A stretch of DNA of 64,000 nt from Martelella lutilitoris (lineage in GTDB: Bacteria; Pseudomonadota; Alphaproteobacteria; Rhizobiales; Rhizobiaceae), in assembly GCF_016598595.1 (NCBI RefSeq), contig NZ_CP066786.1, forward strand, positions 1-64,000, in the 5' to 3' direction. The position numbers and the translations under genes were made by a program. Positions 45,831 to 55,686 of the stretch are shown here, one piece after another; within the stretch, counting starts at the first letter, position 1; the number at the start of each line of letters is the position of its first letter. The notes under the pieces are model-generated. The model saw nothing but the letters and a program-made list of their open reading frames with translations, was not told the DNA's origin and made no database searches.

Positions 45831-46428
45831 GCAGTGCTCCGAATTTGCGCAGGGCCGCCAGCAACTGAAGCATCGGCATGCCCAATATCGTGAAGAAATC
45901 GCCGTCGATCCGCTCGAACAGTCGCACGCCCGGGCCTTCCAGCTGGTAAACGCCCGAGGAAAACAGCACTTCGTCGGAAAGGCGCGCCAGATAGCGGTCG
46001 ATCTCCGCCTCGTCGAGCGGGCGCATGTGCAAGGCCGCCGTCTCGCAGGCCTCGAAAAGGATCTCGCCATCGCGGGCTATCGCGAAGGCGCTCATCAGGT
46101 AGTGCGTCTTGCCGGAAAGGCGCTTCAGATGCGCGCGCGCTTCCTCCCGGTTTTCCGGCTTGGAATAGGGGAGACCCTCAAACGCCATCACCTGATCACC
46201 GCCGATGACGAAGGCGCCCGGCGCGCGGCCCGCGACATCGAGCGCCTTTGCCCGCGACAAGAGGCCGGCAAGGAAATCAGGCGTCGCGCCGGTCTTAAGG
46301 AAAGGCGCTTCCGTTGCCCGTTCATCCACATGCGGGCGCATGCTGGAAAAGGCGATCCCCGCATTGGCGAGCAGCGCCCGCCTCGACGGACTGGTGGAGG
46401 CCAGGATAATCGCTTCGTTCTTCGGCAT
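45823..46428 (-). CDS. maf: Maf-like nucleoside triphosphate pyrophosphatase
   Basis: A 201-residue Maf/HAM1-fold protein. ILASTSPSRRALL (residues 8-20) is the substrate loop, with DERA, GGDQ as further conserved sites. These enzymes hydrolyse non-canonical or bulk nucleoside triphosphates. It lies between ppsR and aroE and overlaps the aroE start by 8 nt. ATG 46428 gives the usual length. Confidence 0.92.
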   Translation of the reverse strand: MPKNEAIILASTSPSRRALLANAGIAFSSMRPHVDERATEAPFLKTGATPDFLAGLLSRAKALDVAGRAPGAFVIGGDQVMAFEGLPYSKPENREEARAHLKRLSGKTHYLMSAFAIARDGEILFEACETAALHMRPLDEAEIDRYLARLSDEVLFSSGVYQLEGPGVRLFERIDGDFFTILGMPMLQLLAALRKFGALHD

Positions 46429-46458
46429 CGGCGCTTTCCTCTCGCGGCTCGGGCGTTG

Positions 46459-47280
46459 CTATTTCAGCTCGTATTTCAGGGCAAGAATGGCCGCCGCCGT
46501 CTCCTCGATCGAGCGGCGCGAGACATCGATGATCGGCCAGTTGTTCTGGGCGGCGAGGCTGCGGGCATATTTCAGCTCCTCGGCAATCACCGCGCGATCG
46601 GTATATTCGCTCTTGCCCTCGTCCGCGCCGCTGCCGAACTCGCGGAACTCGCGCACCTGGGAGATCCGTCCTGGCGAGGCGATCAGGCAGACGATCAGCG
46701 GACGCTTCGCCCGATAGAGGCTTTCGGGCAGTTTCATTCCCGGCACGATCGGAATATTGGCCGCCTTCACGCCACGGTTGGCGAGATAGACGCTTGTCGG
46801 CGTCTTCGACGTGCGGGAAATGCCGAGAATGACGACATCCGCCTCGTCATAGGTTTCCGGCATCTGCCCGTCATCGTGATCCATGGCGTAGTTCAGCGCT
46901 TCGATGCGGGCGAAATAGTCCTCGTCCAGGCTGTGCTGGGCGCCGGAGCGCCTCCGCGAGGCCGTGCCGAGATAGGACTGAAACACCCTGGCAACCGGAT
47001 CGAGAACATTGACGCAGGGCACATTCATGTCCCGGCACATTTCTTCCAGAAGTGCACCCAGTTCCTCATTGACCACCGTATAGAGAACGATGCCCGGCGC
47101 CTCGTCGATCGCCCTGAGCACGGCGAGCACCTGCTTGCGGCTGCGCACCAGCGGATAGACATGTTCGATCGGCTCATAGCCGCCGAACTGGGCGGAGACT
47201 GCGCGGCCGGTGGAGATCAGCGTTTCGCCCGTCGAATCGGAGATCAGATGGAGGTGAAAGAAGTTTTTGCGGTTTTCCAC
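46459..47280 (-). CDS. Pyruvate, phosphate dikinase regulatory protein (kinase/pyrophosphorylase)
   Basis: A 273-residue DUF299-type bifunctional serine/threonine kinase and pyrophosphorylase that controls pyruvate phosphate dikinase or PEP synthase. [12 protein letters not shown] near the N-terminus and the P-loop-like [15 protein letters not shown] are the family motifs. I chose GTG 47280 because it gives 273 residues, the usual rhizobial length, and has AAGGA 4 nt upstream; a longer frame runs into the oriC region. It is the first minus-strand gene next to the proposed oriC. Confidence 0.92.
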   Translation of the reverse strand: MENRKNFFHLHLISDSTGETLISTGRAVSAQFGGYEPIEHVYPLVRSRKQVLAVLRAIDEAPGIVLYTVVNEELGALLEEMCRDMNVPCVNVLDPVARVFQSYLGTASRRRSGAQHSLDEDYFARIEALNYAMDHDDGQMPETYDEADVVILGISRTSKTPTSVYLANRGVKAANIPIVPGMKLPESLYRAKRPLIVCLIASPGRISQVREFREFGSGADEGKSEYTDRAVIAEELKYARSLAAQNNWPIIDVSRRSIEETAAAILALKYELK

Positions 47281-47690
47281 GATGTCCTTCGCCTCCTGTT
47301 CATAACGCTGGACAAAACGGGACGAATGCGAAGCGCCGATTTTGGCCTGTGGGTTGTCTTGCGATTTATCCACATATCCTTTTTCGTTGAATAGGTTCAA
47401 ACGCCGCTGTTGAAAACGGGGAAAAGAACGGTTTTCGCGGCAAAATTCCAGTGGTTTTGCACAGGCTGGCGAGCGCCATCGCAACAGGCCAAGGATTTGA
47501 ATCCATGAAATAATCCATGCGCATCCCCACAATTGCCATCAAGGCGGTATTTTAATCCCGCTGAAGACGGCCAAATGCGTGGAAAAGACTCATAGTCGCG
47601 GAAAATCCTTTAATCCTTGATCCTCACAGACTCTAAGAAATAAAAGGAATCCGAACATAAACAGATTCATTATTTGCAAGGGCTGTGGAT
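47281..47690. other. Proposed chromosomal replication origin (oriC)
   Basis: A 410-bp gene-free gap between the divergent ppsR-type gene and hemE, the known position of oriC in Caulobacter and Sinorhizobium. A perfect DnaA box TTATCCACA lies at 47366-47374. Weaker candidates are TTTTGCACA at 47455-47463, TGATCCTCA at 47618-47626 (8 of 9 against the Caulobacter G-box TGATCCACA) and TGTGGATAT at 47684-47692 (8 of 9 on the other strand). A W-box TCCCCA is at 47524. Five GANTC methylation sites lie at 47499, 47587, 47629, 47647 and 47664. The stretch 47596-47680 is AT-rich. Confidence 0.7.
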
Positions 47691-48716
47691 ATGGCGGAAC
47701 GGGCGCTGGAACGCGTGCTTGAGGGCGAAACCATCAACCCGCCGCCGATCTGGCTGATGCGACAGGCGGGCCGCTACCTTCCCGAATACCGGGCCCTGAG
47801 GGAAAAGGCGGGCGGTTTCCTCAACCTCTGTTACAATCCCGAATTTGCAACGGAAGTGACGCTGCAGCCGATCCGGCGTTACGGTTTTGATGCTGCTATT
47901 CTGTTTTCCGACATTCTCGTGATCCCGGATGCACTGAAATGCGGGGTTCGCTTTGAAAAGGGTGAGGGACCGCGTCTTGATCCGATCGAGGCAGACGACA
48001 TCGGGCGTCTGGAAGCCCGCTATGCGGCTGACACGCTTGATCCGGTAATCGAGGCGGTGGGACGCATCCGCGAGAACCTGCCAACCCAGACGAGCCTTCT
48101 CGGCTTCTGCGGCGCGCCCTGGACCGTGGCGACCTATATGATTGCGGGGAAGGGGACCAGCGACCAGGCGCCGGCCCGGCTTTTCGCCTATCGGCACAGG
48201 ACGGAATTCCTGAAACTTCTCGATCTGATCGCCGATCTTTCCGCCGACTATCTGATCCGGCAATTGAAGGCGGGCGCCGACGCGGTGCAGATTTTCGACA
48301 GCTGGGCCGGCGTGCTCGGCGAGGAGGATTTTGCCGATTTTGCCGCCGCCCCCGTTGCCCGTATCGTCAAAACGGTGCGCCAGGCCGTGCCGGGCGCGAA
48401 GATCATTGCCTTTGCCAAGGGCGCCGGCCACAATCTTTTGACCTACCGGCAGAAAACCGATGCCAATGCAATCGGCCTCGACTGGACCGTGCCGCTCGCC
48501 ATCGCCAAGGAGCTGCAGAAGGATGGTCCGGTGCAGGGCAATCTCGATCCACTGTCATTGGTTGCGGGCGGTGATCTGATGAAAGCGCGTGCGACCGCTA
48601 TTGTTGAAGCCTTGTCGGACGGTCCGATGATCTTCAATCTCGGGCACGGGATCACGCCGGAAGTGGATCCGGAAACAGTCGCTGCGCTCGTCATGCTGGT
48701 GCGCGGCGAGAAATAA
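47691..48716 (+). CDS. hemE: Uroporphyrinogen decarboxylase
   Basis: A 341-residue haem-synthesis enzyme that turns uroporphyrinogen III into coproporphyrinogen III. The signature [17 protein letters not shown] is near the N-terminus, with the conserved aspartate and arginine of the active site ([10 protein letters not shown] and [12 protein letters not shown]). ATG 47691 has AAGGG 8 nt upstream; an in-frame GTG at 47685 is less likely. The start overlaps a DnaA-like box, and the gene runs away from oriC. Confidence 0.95.
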   Translation: MAERALERVLEGETINPPPIWLMRQAGRYLPEYRALREKAGGFLNLCYNPEFATEVTLQPIRRYGFDAAILFSDILVIPDALKCGVRFEKGEGPRLDPIEADDIGRLEARYAADTLDPVIEAVGRIRENLPTQTSLLGFCGAPWTVATYMIAGKGTSDQAPARLFAYRHRTEFLKLLDLIADLSADYLIRQLKAGADAVQIFDSWAGVLGEEDFADFAAAPVARIVKTVRQAVPGAKIIAFAKGAGHNLLTYRQKTDANAIGLDWTVPLAIAKELQKDGPVQGNLDPLSLVAGGDLMKARATAIVEALSDGPMIFNLGHGITPEVDPETVAALVMLVRGEK

Positions 48717-48748
48717 ACCTTATAAAACAAATATATGCGGAGGAAATG

Positions 48749-49291
48749 ATGACGGAGCAGGGCGAAACGGGCAAGGTCGCGGGCAGGAAGTCGGCGAGCC
48801 GGGCAATGACGGCGCTGCTTCTGTTCCTGTTCGTCTGTCTCGGGCTCTTCGTCTTCCAGCGCGACAGTTTCTATCTCTGGGCGACGGCCATTCACGTGAT
48901 CGCGGTGATTTCATGGATGGCGGGCATGTTCTACATGCCGCGGCTTTTCGTCTATCACGCCGACAGCGCGCCGGGTTCGGAGAAGTCGGAGACTTTCAAG
49001 GTGATGGAATACCGTTTGATGAAGGTGATCATGAACCCGGCCATGATCCTGACCTGGATCTTCGGCCTTTATCTGGCCTGGGACGGCGGATGGTTCTCCG
49101 ATGGCTGGCTGCATGTAAAGCTTTTCGCCGTCTTCCTGATGTCCGGTGTCCACGGCTATTACAGCAAGGCGATCAAGGATTTTTCCGCCGACAAGCGTTC
49201 GACGAGCGCCCGGCACTGGCGGATCGTCAACGAAGCGCCGACCGTGCTGATGATCATTGCCGTGATTATGGTGATCGTTAAACCCTTTTAA
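48749..49291 (+). CDS. hemJ: HemJ-type protoporphyrinogen oxidase
   Basis: A 180-residue membrane protein with four or five hydrophobic segments (about 20-40, 48-68, 100-118, 125-145 and 160-178). The conserved histidine is in AIHVIAVISWMAGMFYMPRLFVYH, and YRLMKVIMNPAM is the second family motif. It oxidises protoporphyrinogen IX in haem synthesis in many alphaproteobacteria. ATG 48749 sits 5 nt after GGAGG; ATG 48746 is too close. It follows hemE by 32 bp. Confidence 0.92.
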   Translation: MTEQGETGKVAGRKSASRAMTALLLFLFVCLGLFVFQRDSFYLWATAIHVIAVISWMAGMFYMPRLFVYHADSAPGSEKSETFKVMEYRLMKVIMNPAMILTWIFGLYLAWDGGWFSDGWLHVKLFAVFLMSGVHGYYSKAIKDFSADKRSTSARHWRIVNEAPTVLMIIAVIMVIVKPF

Positions 49292-49488
49292 TCGTTTGAT
49301 AAATGGTTTGGCGCGTTTTCCGAGGCAAAAAAGCGTATTTGCTCTTGTAACGACACGGGCAAATCAGTATCTTCCAGCCGACCCATCCAAAAAGGCTGTG
49401 CAATAATACCCCTGCGCCAATCCGAATTGGCACTGCTCCACCAGTGCAACCGGCCTTTCGATCATCACAACAATTCACGGTTTACTTC

Positions 49489-50754
49489 ATGTCTCAAATG
49501 AAGCTTCAGGAACTGAAGAGCAAGACACCAACCGACCTCCTGGCCTTTGCCGAATCGCTCGAGGTCGAGGGCGCCAGCACGATGCGCAAGCAGGAGCTGA
49601 TGTTCGCCATTCTCAAAGTGCTGGCCACGCAGGATGTCGAGATCATCGGCGAGGGCGTCGTCGAGGTTCTTCAGGACGGCTTCGGCTTCCTGCGTTCGGC
49701 AAATGCCAATTATCTGCCGGGTCCGGATGACATCTATATTTCTCCCTCCCAGATCCGGCGTTTTGCGCTGAAGACGGGCGATACTGTCGAAGGCCCAATC
49801 CGCGGACCGAAGGAAGGCGAGCGTTATTTCGCCCTTCTGAAGGTCAACACGATCAATTCCGACGATCCGGAGAAAATCCGTCACAAGGTCCATTTCGACA
49901 ATCTGACGCCGCTTTATCCCGATGAACGGTTCAAGATGGAACTGGAGAATCCGACATCGAAGGATCTGTCGCCGCGCGTCATCGACCTCGTCGCGCCGCT
50001 CGGCAAGGGACAGCGCGGACTGATCGTCGCGCCGCCGCGCACGGGCAAGACGGTTCTCTTGCAGAACATCGCCCATTCAATCACGGCCAATCATCCCGAA
50101 TGCTTCCTGATCGTTCTTTTGATCGACGAGCGTCCGGAAGAAGTGACCGATATGCAGCGCTCGGTGAAGGGCGAGGTCGTGTCGTCGACCTTCGATGAAC
50201 CGGCCGTACGCCACGTTCAGGTCGCCGAAATGGTGATCGAGAAAGCCAAACGCCTGGTCGAGCACGGCCGCGACGTCGTCATCCTGCTCGATTCCATCAC
50301 CCGTCTCGGACGCGCCTATAACACCGTCGTGCCGTCTTCCGGCAAGGTGTTGACCGGCGGCGTCGATGCCAACGCCCTGCAGCGGCCGAAGCGCTTCTTC
50401 GGCGCGGCGCGCAATATCGAGGAGGGCGGTTCGCTGACGATCATCGCCACGGCCCTGATCGACACCGGCAGCCGTATGGACGAAGTGATCTTTGAAGAAT
50501 TCAAGGGTACCGGCAACTCGGAAATCGTGCTCGACCGCAAGGTTGCCGACAAGCGCATTTTCCCGGCGATCGATATCCTCAAGTCGGGCACGCGCAAGGA
50601 GGACCTGCTTGTCCCGCGTCAGGACCTGCAGAAGGTCTTCGTGCTGCGGCGAATTCTCGCGCCGATGGGCACGACCGACGGTATCGAGTTCCTGATCGAC
50701 AAGCTGAAACAGACGAAGAGCAATGCCGAGTTCTTCGAATCGATGAACACCTGA
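49489..50754 (+). CDS. rho: Transcription termination factor Rho
   Basis: A 421-residue RNA-dependent hexameric helicase that ends transcription. The N-terminal RNA-binding cold-shock-like domain is residues about 50-125, with GFGFLRS. The ATPase domain has Walker A APPRTGKT (about 181-188) and Walker [12 protein letters not shown], with the Q- and R-loop regions following (GALLE-type and GRAYNTV). I chose ATG 49489 ([17 protein letters not shown]), the usual start in this order. The 197-bp gap before it may carry the autoregulatory leader; I could not identify one. Confidence 0.96.
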   Translation: MSQMKLQELKSKTPTDLLAFAESLEVEGASTMRKQELMFAILKVLATQDVEIIGEGVVEVLQDGFGFLRSANANYLPGPDDIYISPSQIRRFALKTGDTVEGPIRGPKEGERYFALLKVNTINSDDPEKIRHKVHFDNLTPLYPDERFKMELENPTSKDLSPRVIDLVAPLGKGQRGLIVAPPRTGKTVLLQNIAHSITANHPECFLIVLLIDERPEEVTDMQRSVKGEVVSSTFDEPAVRHVQVAEMVIEKAKRLVEHGRDVVILLDSITRLGRAYNTVVPSSGKVLTGGVDANALQRPKRFFGAARNIEEGGSLTIIATALIDTGSRMDEVIFEEFKGTGNSEIVLDRKVADKRIFPAIDILKSGTRKEDLLVPRQDLQKVFVLRRILAPMGTTDGIEFLIDKLKQTKSNAEFFESMNT

Positions 50755-50761
50755 GGACAAT

Positions 50762-50796
50762 CCAGGCCGGCTCGGGAGACACCCGAACGGGCCTGG
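50762..50796 (+). terminator. Hairpin downstream of rho
   Basis: CCAGGCCGGCTCGGG (50762-50776) pairs with CCCGAACGGGCCTGG (50782-50796) over 13 of 15 positions. The following CCTTCAGTTTC is a poor T-run, so it may be an imperfect terminator or a barrier for the rho message 3' end. Confidence 0.6.
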
Positions 50797-50938
50797 CCTT
50801 CAGTTTCATCCGCAGAATGCGGAGCCCTTGCCATAGCGTCCGATGTTCGGATCTCCGGTTCCGCAATGCAGTCGAATTCTGACTAAGCTATTGAAATATA
50901 GATTTATTTTCGATTTCCATCTGCCATAGGCGCGTGTT

Positions 50939-52249
50939 GTGCGATCGACCGATACCATCTTCGCTCTTTCAAGCGGCGCTTTGCCCTCGGGCGTTGCGGT
51001 GATCCGTCTGTCCGGCGCAGCGGCGTTTGATATCTGCGCCGGGATCGCCGGCCGGGTGCCGCCGGCGCGCCAGGCGCAGCTGATGACCCTCAAGGATGCG
51101 GAAGGTATTGCCCTCGACCAGGCGCTAGTTCTTGCTTTTGCCGGCCCGGCATCCTTTACCGGCGAGGATTGCGTCGAGTTTCATCTTCATGGCGGCCGCG
51201 CCGTCGTCAAAGCCATGCTGGACCGGCTCGCCGGTTTTCCCGAGACGCGTCATGCCGAAGCGGGCGAATTCACCCGGCGGGCCTTCGAGAACGGCAAGCT
51301 CGATCTTGTGGAAGCCGAGGGGCTTTCCGATATCATCGTTGCCGAAACGGAAATGCAGCGCCGGCTTGCGATGGAACAGGCTAGCGGCAGGCTGTCCGGG
51401 CTCTATGAGCATTGGGCTGAGGCGCTTACGCATGCGCGCGCCATGATCGAGGCCGAACTCGATTTTTCCGACGAGGACGACATACCGGGCTCGGTTTCCG
51501 CGACGATCTGGCAGGGCGTTGATGAGGTGGCAGCGCAGATACGCGAGCATCTTGCGGAGCTTCACACGGGAGAGATCATCCGGGACGGCTACCAGGTGGT
51601 GATTGCCGGGGCGCCCAATGCGGGAAAGTCGAGCCTTTTGAACGCCCTCGCAAAACGCGATATCGCGATTGTCACCGATATTGCCGGCACGACACGGGAT
51701 ATTCTTGAGGTTCATCTTGATATCGGCGGCTATGCCGTTCGCCTTTACGACACTGCGGGCCTGCGCGAAACCGAGGACAGGGTCGAAGCCGAAGGCGTTC
51801 GGCGCGCTCGTGCCTTGGTCGAAACCGCCGATCTCGTTCTGTCGCTTGCCGATATGACGGGCGGCGGCGCGCCTGAAATCTTTCCGGATCGCGACTGCCT
51901 ACTGGTGGGAACCAAGTCCGATCTTTCATCCGACAGGGACGGTTTTGATCTGGTGCTCTCGGCCGAGAGCGGTGAGGGGATCGATCGGCTAATTGCAGTG
52001 ATTTCCGATCGGCTTTCCGCGCGGGTCGCCGGTTCATCCCTGAGCCTTCCGGTGCGCGCGCGCCAGGCAGATTATTTGCGACTGGCGCTTGCGGCACTCG
52101 AAGAGGCTGTAGCGGCCCGCGAATTATCGCCGGAACTGCCATCGGAATCCCTCCGTCGCGCCGCCGAGGCTCTGGGTCGGATCACGGGCCGGGTAGATGT
52201 CGAAGATCTTCTCGACGTGATCTTTTCGTCTTTCTGTGTTGGCAAATAG
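50939..52249 (+). CDS. mnmE: tRNA uridine-5-carboxymethylaminomethyl modification GTPase
   Basis: A 436-residue GTPase that, with MnmG, modifies the wobble uridine of some tRNAs. The N-terminal folate-binding part starts DTIFALSSG. The G domain (about residues 220-375) has GAPNAGKS, GTTRD and DTAGLRETEDRVE. The C-terminal CVGK is close to the usual C[ILV]GK motif. The GTG start at 50939 has no clear ribosome site. MnmG follows after a parS site. Confidence 0.94.
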   Translation: MRSTDTIFALSSGALPSGVAVIRLSGAAAFDICAGIAGRVPPARQAQLMTLKDAEGIALDQALVLAFAGPASFTGEDCVEFHLHGGRAVVKAMLDRLAGFPETRHAEAGEFTRRAFENGKLDLVEAEGLSDIIVAETEMQRRLAMEQASGRLSGLYEHWAEALTHARAMIEAELDFSDEDDIPGSVSATIWQGVDEVAAQIREHLAELHTGEIIRDGYQVVIAGAPNAGKSSLLNALAKRDIAIVTDIAGTTRDILEVHLDIGGYAVRLYDTAGLRETEDRVEAEGVRRARALVETADLVLSLADMTGGGAPEIFPDRDCLLVGTKSDLSSDRDGFDLVLSAESGEGIDRLIAVISDRLSARVAGSSLSLPVRARQADYLRLALAALEEAVAARELSPELPSESLRRAAEALGRITGRVDVEDLLDVIFSSFCVGK

Positions 52250-52253
52250 ACCG

Positions 52254-52269
52254 TGTTTCACGTGAAACA
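52254..52269. promoter_or_regulatory. parS centromere site (perfect) between mnmE and mnmG
   Basis: TGTTTCACGTGAAACA is an exact 16-nt match to the alphaproteobacterial ParB-binding consensus. It starts 4 nt after the mnmE stop and lies about 3.4 kb before parB. ParB bound here would nucleate the segregation complex near the origin. Confidence 0.9.
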
Positions 52270-52357
52270 ATCTTGACTCGATCGGGGCAAGACGGCACAA
52301 CCACCGCCAAAACAAGGGTTCCGGCCAGCGGTCGTCGAGCCCGAACGGAGCTTTTTC

Positions 52358-54220
52358 ATGAGCGATCATTTTGATGTCATCGTCATCGGCGGCGGGCATG
52401 CGGGGTGCGAGGCTGCTTCCGCGGCCGCACGGAGCGGAGCGCGGACGGCGCTGATCACCCATAAGCGTGAAACGATCGGTGTGATGTCCTGCAATCCGGC
52501 CATTGGCGGACTGGGGAAGGGGCATCTCGTTCGCGAGATCGATGCGCTTGATGGGTTGATGGGCCGAGTCGCCGATGCTGCCGCGATCCAGTATCGGATG
52601 CTGAACCGGCGCAAGGGACCGGCCGTTCGCGGACCACGCAGCCAGGCAGACCGACGGCTCTATCGCGAGGCAATGCAGACGGCGCTGGCGGAGATCGGCA
52701 ACCTCGAGGTCATTGAAGGCGATGTTTTCGATATCGAGACCGACAATGGGCATGTCGTCGCGGTGACGACAGGCACCGGCCAACGCTATGGCTGCGGCGC
52801 CGCTGTGTTGACGACGGGCACGTTCCTGCGCGGGCTCATCCATATTGGTACGCGGAAGATCCCGGCCGGCAGGGTCGGGGAGGCACCGTCGCTCGGGCTT
52901 TCCGAGACGTTGGGCAGGCTGGGGCTTTCACTGGGCCGGCTGAAGACGGGCACGCCGGCGCGGCTTGACGGGCGCACGATTGACTGGGCGTCGCTGGATC
53001 GGCAGAAGGCGGATGATGACGCCGTGCCATTTTCCTTCATGACCGACGGCGTGAAGAACCGGCAGATTGATTGCGGCATTACCCGGACGACGCCGGAGGT
53101 CCACGCGATTATTTGCGACAATATCGGGCTTTCGGCGATGTATTCGGGGCAGATCGAAGGGGTGGGGCCGCGCTATTGCCCGTCGATCGAAGACAAGATC
53201 ATGCGCTTCGGCGACCGCGACGGACACCAGATCTTTCTCGAGCCCGAGGGCCTCGATGATCATACGGTATATCCCAATGGCATTTCGACCTCCTTGCCGG
53301 AGGACGTCCAGCATGCCTTTATCCGCGCGATCCCGGGGCTGGAAAAGGTGTCTATCCTTCAGCCCGGCTATGCGATCGAATATGATCATGTCGATCCGCG
53401 CGAGTTGAAGGCGTCTCTGGAGCTGAAGAAGATGCCCGGTCTGTTTCTGGCCGGCCAGATCAACGGCACGACCGGTTATGAAGAGGCGGGCGCTCAGGGG
53501 TTGGTCGCGGGGTTGAATGCCGCGCGGTTTGCCGGCGATTCCGAGCCCGTGATTTTGTCGCGGACCGACTCGTATATTGGCGTGATGGTTGATGACCTGA
53601 CGACGCGCGGCGTTGCGGAGCCTTATCGCATGTTCACTTCGCGCGCCGAGTACCGACTGACGCTTCGGGCCGACAATGCGGATGAGCGCCTGACGCCGCT
53701 TGCCATCTCGCTCGGCATCGCCTCGCACGCGCGTCGTTCGCGGTTTGATGCCTACTCTGATGCGCTGGAGCAGGCGCGGACGGCGCTGAAGGCGCGGTCG
53801 GTAACGCCGAATGAGGCCGCTGGCCATGGGCTCAAGCTCAACCAGGACGGCCAGCGGCGTACGGCCTATGATCTTCTCGCCTATCCTGGACAGGATTTCG
53901 ATGGGTTGATCGTCATCTGGCCGGAGCTTGGCGTGACGGAAGCAAAGGTTCGCTCCGCCATCGAGATCGAGGCGACCTATGCTGTCTATCTCGACCGGCA
54001 GGCCTCGGATATTGCCCAGGTGCGCAAGGATGAGGGCAGGGCGATCCCGGAAGATTTTGACTATGCGGCATTGCCGGGTCTTTCCAACGAACTCAAGGGC
54101 AAGCTGGCAAAGGCGCGGCCGGCGACGATTGCGCAGGCCAGCCGTATCGACGGCATGACGCCTGCCGCGCTTTCCTTGCTATTGGTGCGGTTGAAAGCCG
54201 GCCGCTCGGTCGCGGCTTGA
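52358..54220 (+). CDS. mnmG: tRNA uridine-5-carboxymethylaminomethyl modification enzyme (FAD-dependent)
   Basis: A 620-residue FAD protein that works with MnmE on tRNA wobble uridine. The FAD motif is [12 protein letters not shown] (about residues 9-20). The conserved [20 protein letters not shown] follows, and [13 protein letters not shown] is near the C-terminus. rsmG starts 8 nt after its stop. The gene order mnmE-mnmG-rsmG-parA-parB is the usual one near alphaproteobacterial origins. Confidence 0.96.
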   Translation: MSDHFDVIVIGGGHAGCEAASAAARSGARTALITHKRETIGVMSCNPAIGGLGKGHLVREIDALDGLMGRVADAAAIQYRMLNRRKGPAVRGPRSQADRRLYREAMQTALAEIGNLEVIEGDVFDIETDNGHVVAVTTGTGQRYGCGAAVLTTGTFLRGLIHIGTRKIPAGRVGEAPSLGLSETLGRLGLSLGRLKTGTPARLDGRTIDWASLDRQKADDDAVPFSFMTDGVKNRQIDCGITRTTPEVHAIICDNIGLSAMYSGQIEGVGPRYCPSIEDKIMRFGDRDGHQIFLEPEGLDDHTVYPNGISTSLPEDVQHAFIRAIPGLEKVSILQPGYAIEYDHVDPRELKASLELKKMPGLFLAGQINGTTGYEEAGAQGLVAGLNAARFAGDSEPVILSRTDSYIGVMVDDLTTRGVAEPYRMFTSRAEYRLTLRADNADERLTPLAISLGIASHARRSRFDAYSDALEQARTALKARSVTPNEAAGHGLKLNQDGQRRTAYDLLAYPGQDFDGLIVIWPELGVTEAKVRSAIEIEATYAVYLDRQASDIAQVRKDEGRAIPEDFDYAALPGLSNELKGKLAKARPATIAQASRIDGMTPAALSLLLVRLKAGRSVAA

Positions 54221-54228
54221 GGTCAGAC

Positions 54229-54852
54229 ATGAAACTCAACGGTCAGACTGTTTCACGTGAAACACAGGCGCGCCTCGAACTCTTCGCGGCTCATTTCGAC
54301 AAGTGGGCAAAGTCGATCAACCTCGTGGCGCCGTCGACACGGCAGCAATTCTGGGACCGCCATGTCGCCGATAGCGCTCAGGTCTATCAGCTCTCGCCAG
54401 AGCCGAAGACGTGGATCGACATCGGCAGCGGCGGCGGTTTCCCTGGCATGATCACAGCCATCCTTCTGGCGGAAAAGGGTGAAGGCTGGGTTCATCTGGT
54501 CGAGAGCAACAACAAGAAGGCATCGTTTCTGCGCACGGCCATCCGCGAAACCGGGGCCCGGGCAAGCGTGCATGCGATCCGGGCCGAGACGGCGCCGGAG
54601 GAAGTTGAAAGCTGTGACGCCATGTCCGCGCGCGCCCTTGCTGACCTCTCGCTGCTGCTTGTATATGCCGCTCCCTGGTTTGATACAACGCCGGAATTCC
54701 GCGCCTTTTTCCACAAAGGCCGGGATTTTCGGCGCGAGATCGACAAAGCGCGTGACCATTGGGACTTCGATCTGGTAAAACATGAAAGCAAGGTTGAACC
54801 CGGCTCCGTGATCCTGGAAATATCGCGCCTTGCGTCGTTGTCGGCCTCTTGA
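54229..54852 (+). CDS. rsmG: 16S rRNA (guanine-N7) methyltransferase RsmG
   Basis: A 207-residue methyltransferase that modifies G527 of 16S rRNA. The SAM-binding loop is [11 protein letters not shown], and the N-terminal VSRET is the family start. ATG 54229 was chosen because GAGG lies 7 nt upstream; TTG 54217 is less likely. The codons of [10 protein letters not shown] contain a perfect parS site (54249-54264). The gene sits between mnmG and parA. Confidence 0.94.
   Translation: MKLNGQTVSRETQARLELFAAHFDKWAKSINLVAPSTRQQFWDRHVADSAQVYQLSPEPKTWIDIGSGGGFPGMITAILLAEKGEGWVHLVESNNKKASFLRTAIRETGARASVHAIRAETAPEEVESCDAMSARALADLSLLLVYAAPWFDTTPEFRAFFHKGRDFRREIDKARDHWDFDLVKHESKVEPGSVILEISRLASLSAS
54249..54264. 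promoter_or_regulatory. parS centromere site (perfect) inside rsmG
   Basis: TGTTTCACGTGAAACA lies wholly within the rsmG coding sequence and encodes the VSRET segment. It is an exact copy of the site at 52254. ParB must bind here while rsmG is still translated, so the codons serve two functions. Confidence 0.88.
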
Positions 54853-54869
54853 AACTGGCGGAATGGTCA

Positions 54870-55661
54870 ATGAATCGTAAAACGCGTGTTATCACGGTCG
54901 CCAACCAGAAGGGTGGCGTCGGAAAAACCACCACGGCCATCAATCTGGCGACCGCGCTTGCGGCTATCGGCGAGAAGGTTCTGGTGCTCGATCTTGATCC
55001 GCAGGGCAACGCCAGTACCGGTCTCGGTATCGAGCGCGATCAGCGGGAGTTTTCGGCTTATGACGTTCTGGTCGGCGACAAGACGATCGTTGAGGCTGCA
55101 ATCCCCACGGCCGTTCCGAATCTTGATCTGGTACCGTCGACACTCGATCTTCTCGGCTTCGAGCTCGAAATCGCGTCCGATCCCCGCAGGGTTTTCAAGC
55201 TCCGCGACGCGCTGGCCCAGTCGGATGTGAGCCGATATCGCTATGTCTTCTGTGATTGCCCGCCTTCCTTCAATCTCCTGACAATGAACGCGATGGGCGC
55301 TGCCCAGGCCATTCTCGTGCCGCTGCAGTGTGAATTCTTTGCCCTGGAGGGGTTGAGCCAACTGCTCGACACCGTGTCGGAAGTGCGCAGCACCATTAAT
55401 CCGGGACTCGAAATTCAGGGCGTGGTACTGACCATGTTTGATTCGCGCAACAATCTGGCGCAGCAGGTGGTTTCCGATGTGCGCGACTATATGGGCGACA
55501 AGGTCTACAAAACGCTGATCCCGCGCAATGTGCGTGTTTCCGAGGCACCGTCCTTCGGCAAGCCGGTTATCCTTTATGATCTCAAATGCCAGGGAAGCCA
55601 GGCCTATATTCAGCTGGCCTCGGAGATCATCCAGCGCGAGCGGGCAATGGCGGCGGCCTGA
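54870..55661 (+). CDS. parA: Chromosome partitioning ATPase ParA
   Basis: A 263-residue MinD/ParA ATPase that moves the ParB-parS complex to separate sister origins. The deviant Walker A is KGGVGKTT (residues 14-21), followed by LDLDPQGNASTGLG and the Walker B region FCDCPPSFNLLTMNA. ATG 54870 gives the normal length; no strong ribosome site is seen. parB starts 25 nt after its stop. Confidence 0.96.
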   Translation: MNRKTRVITVANQKGGVGKTTTAINLATALAAIGEKVLVLDLDPQGNASTGLGIERDQREFSAYDVLVGDKTIVEAAIPTAVPNLDLVPSTLDLLGFELEIASDPRRVFKLRDALAQSDVSRYRYVFCDCPPSFNLLTMNAMGAAQAILVPLQCEFFALEGLSQLLDTVSEVRSTINPGLEIQGVVLTMFDSRNNLAQQVVSDVRDYMGDKVYKTLIPRNVRVSEAPSFGKPVILYDLKCQGSQAYIQLASEIIQRERAMAAA

Positions 55662-55686
55662 GCGGCAGCATTGGAAGGTAAATAGC

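Noticed and set aside
48892..48901. TTCACGTGA near 48893 as a further parS
   Set aside because: Only 9 of 16 consensus positions match and the flanks differ. It lies in hemJ and looks like chance.
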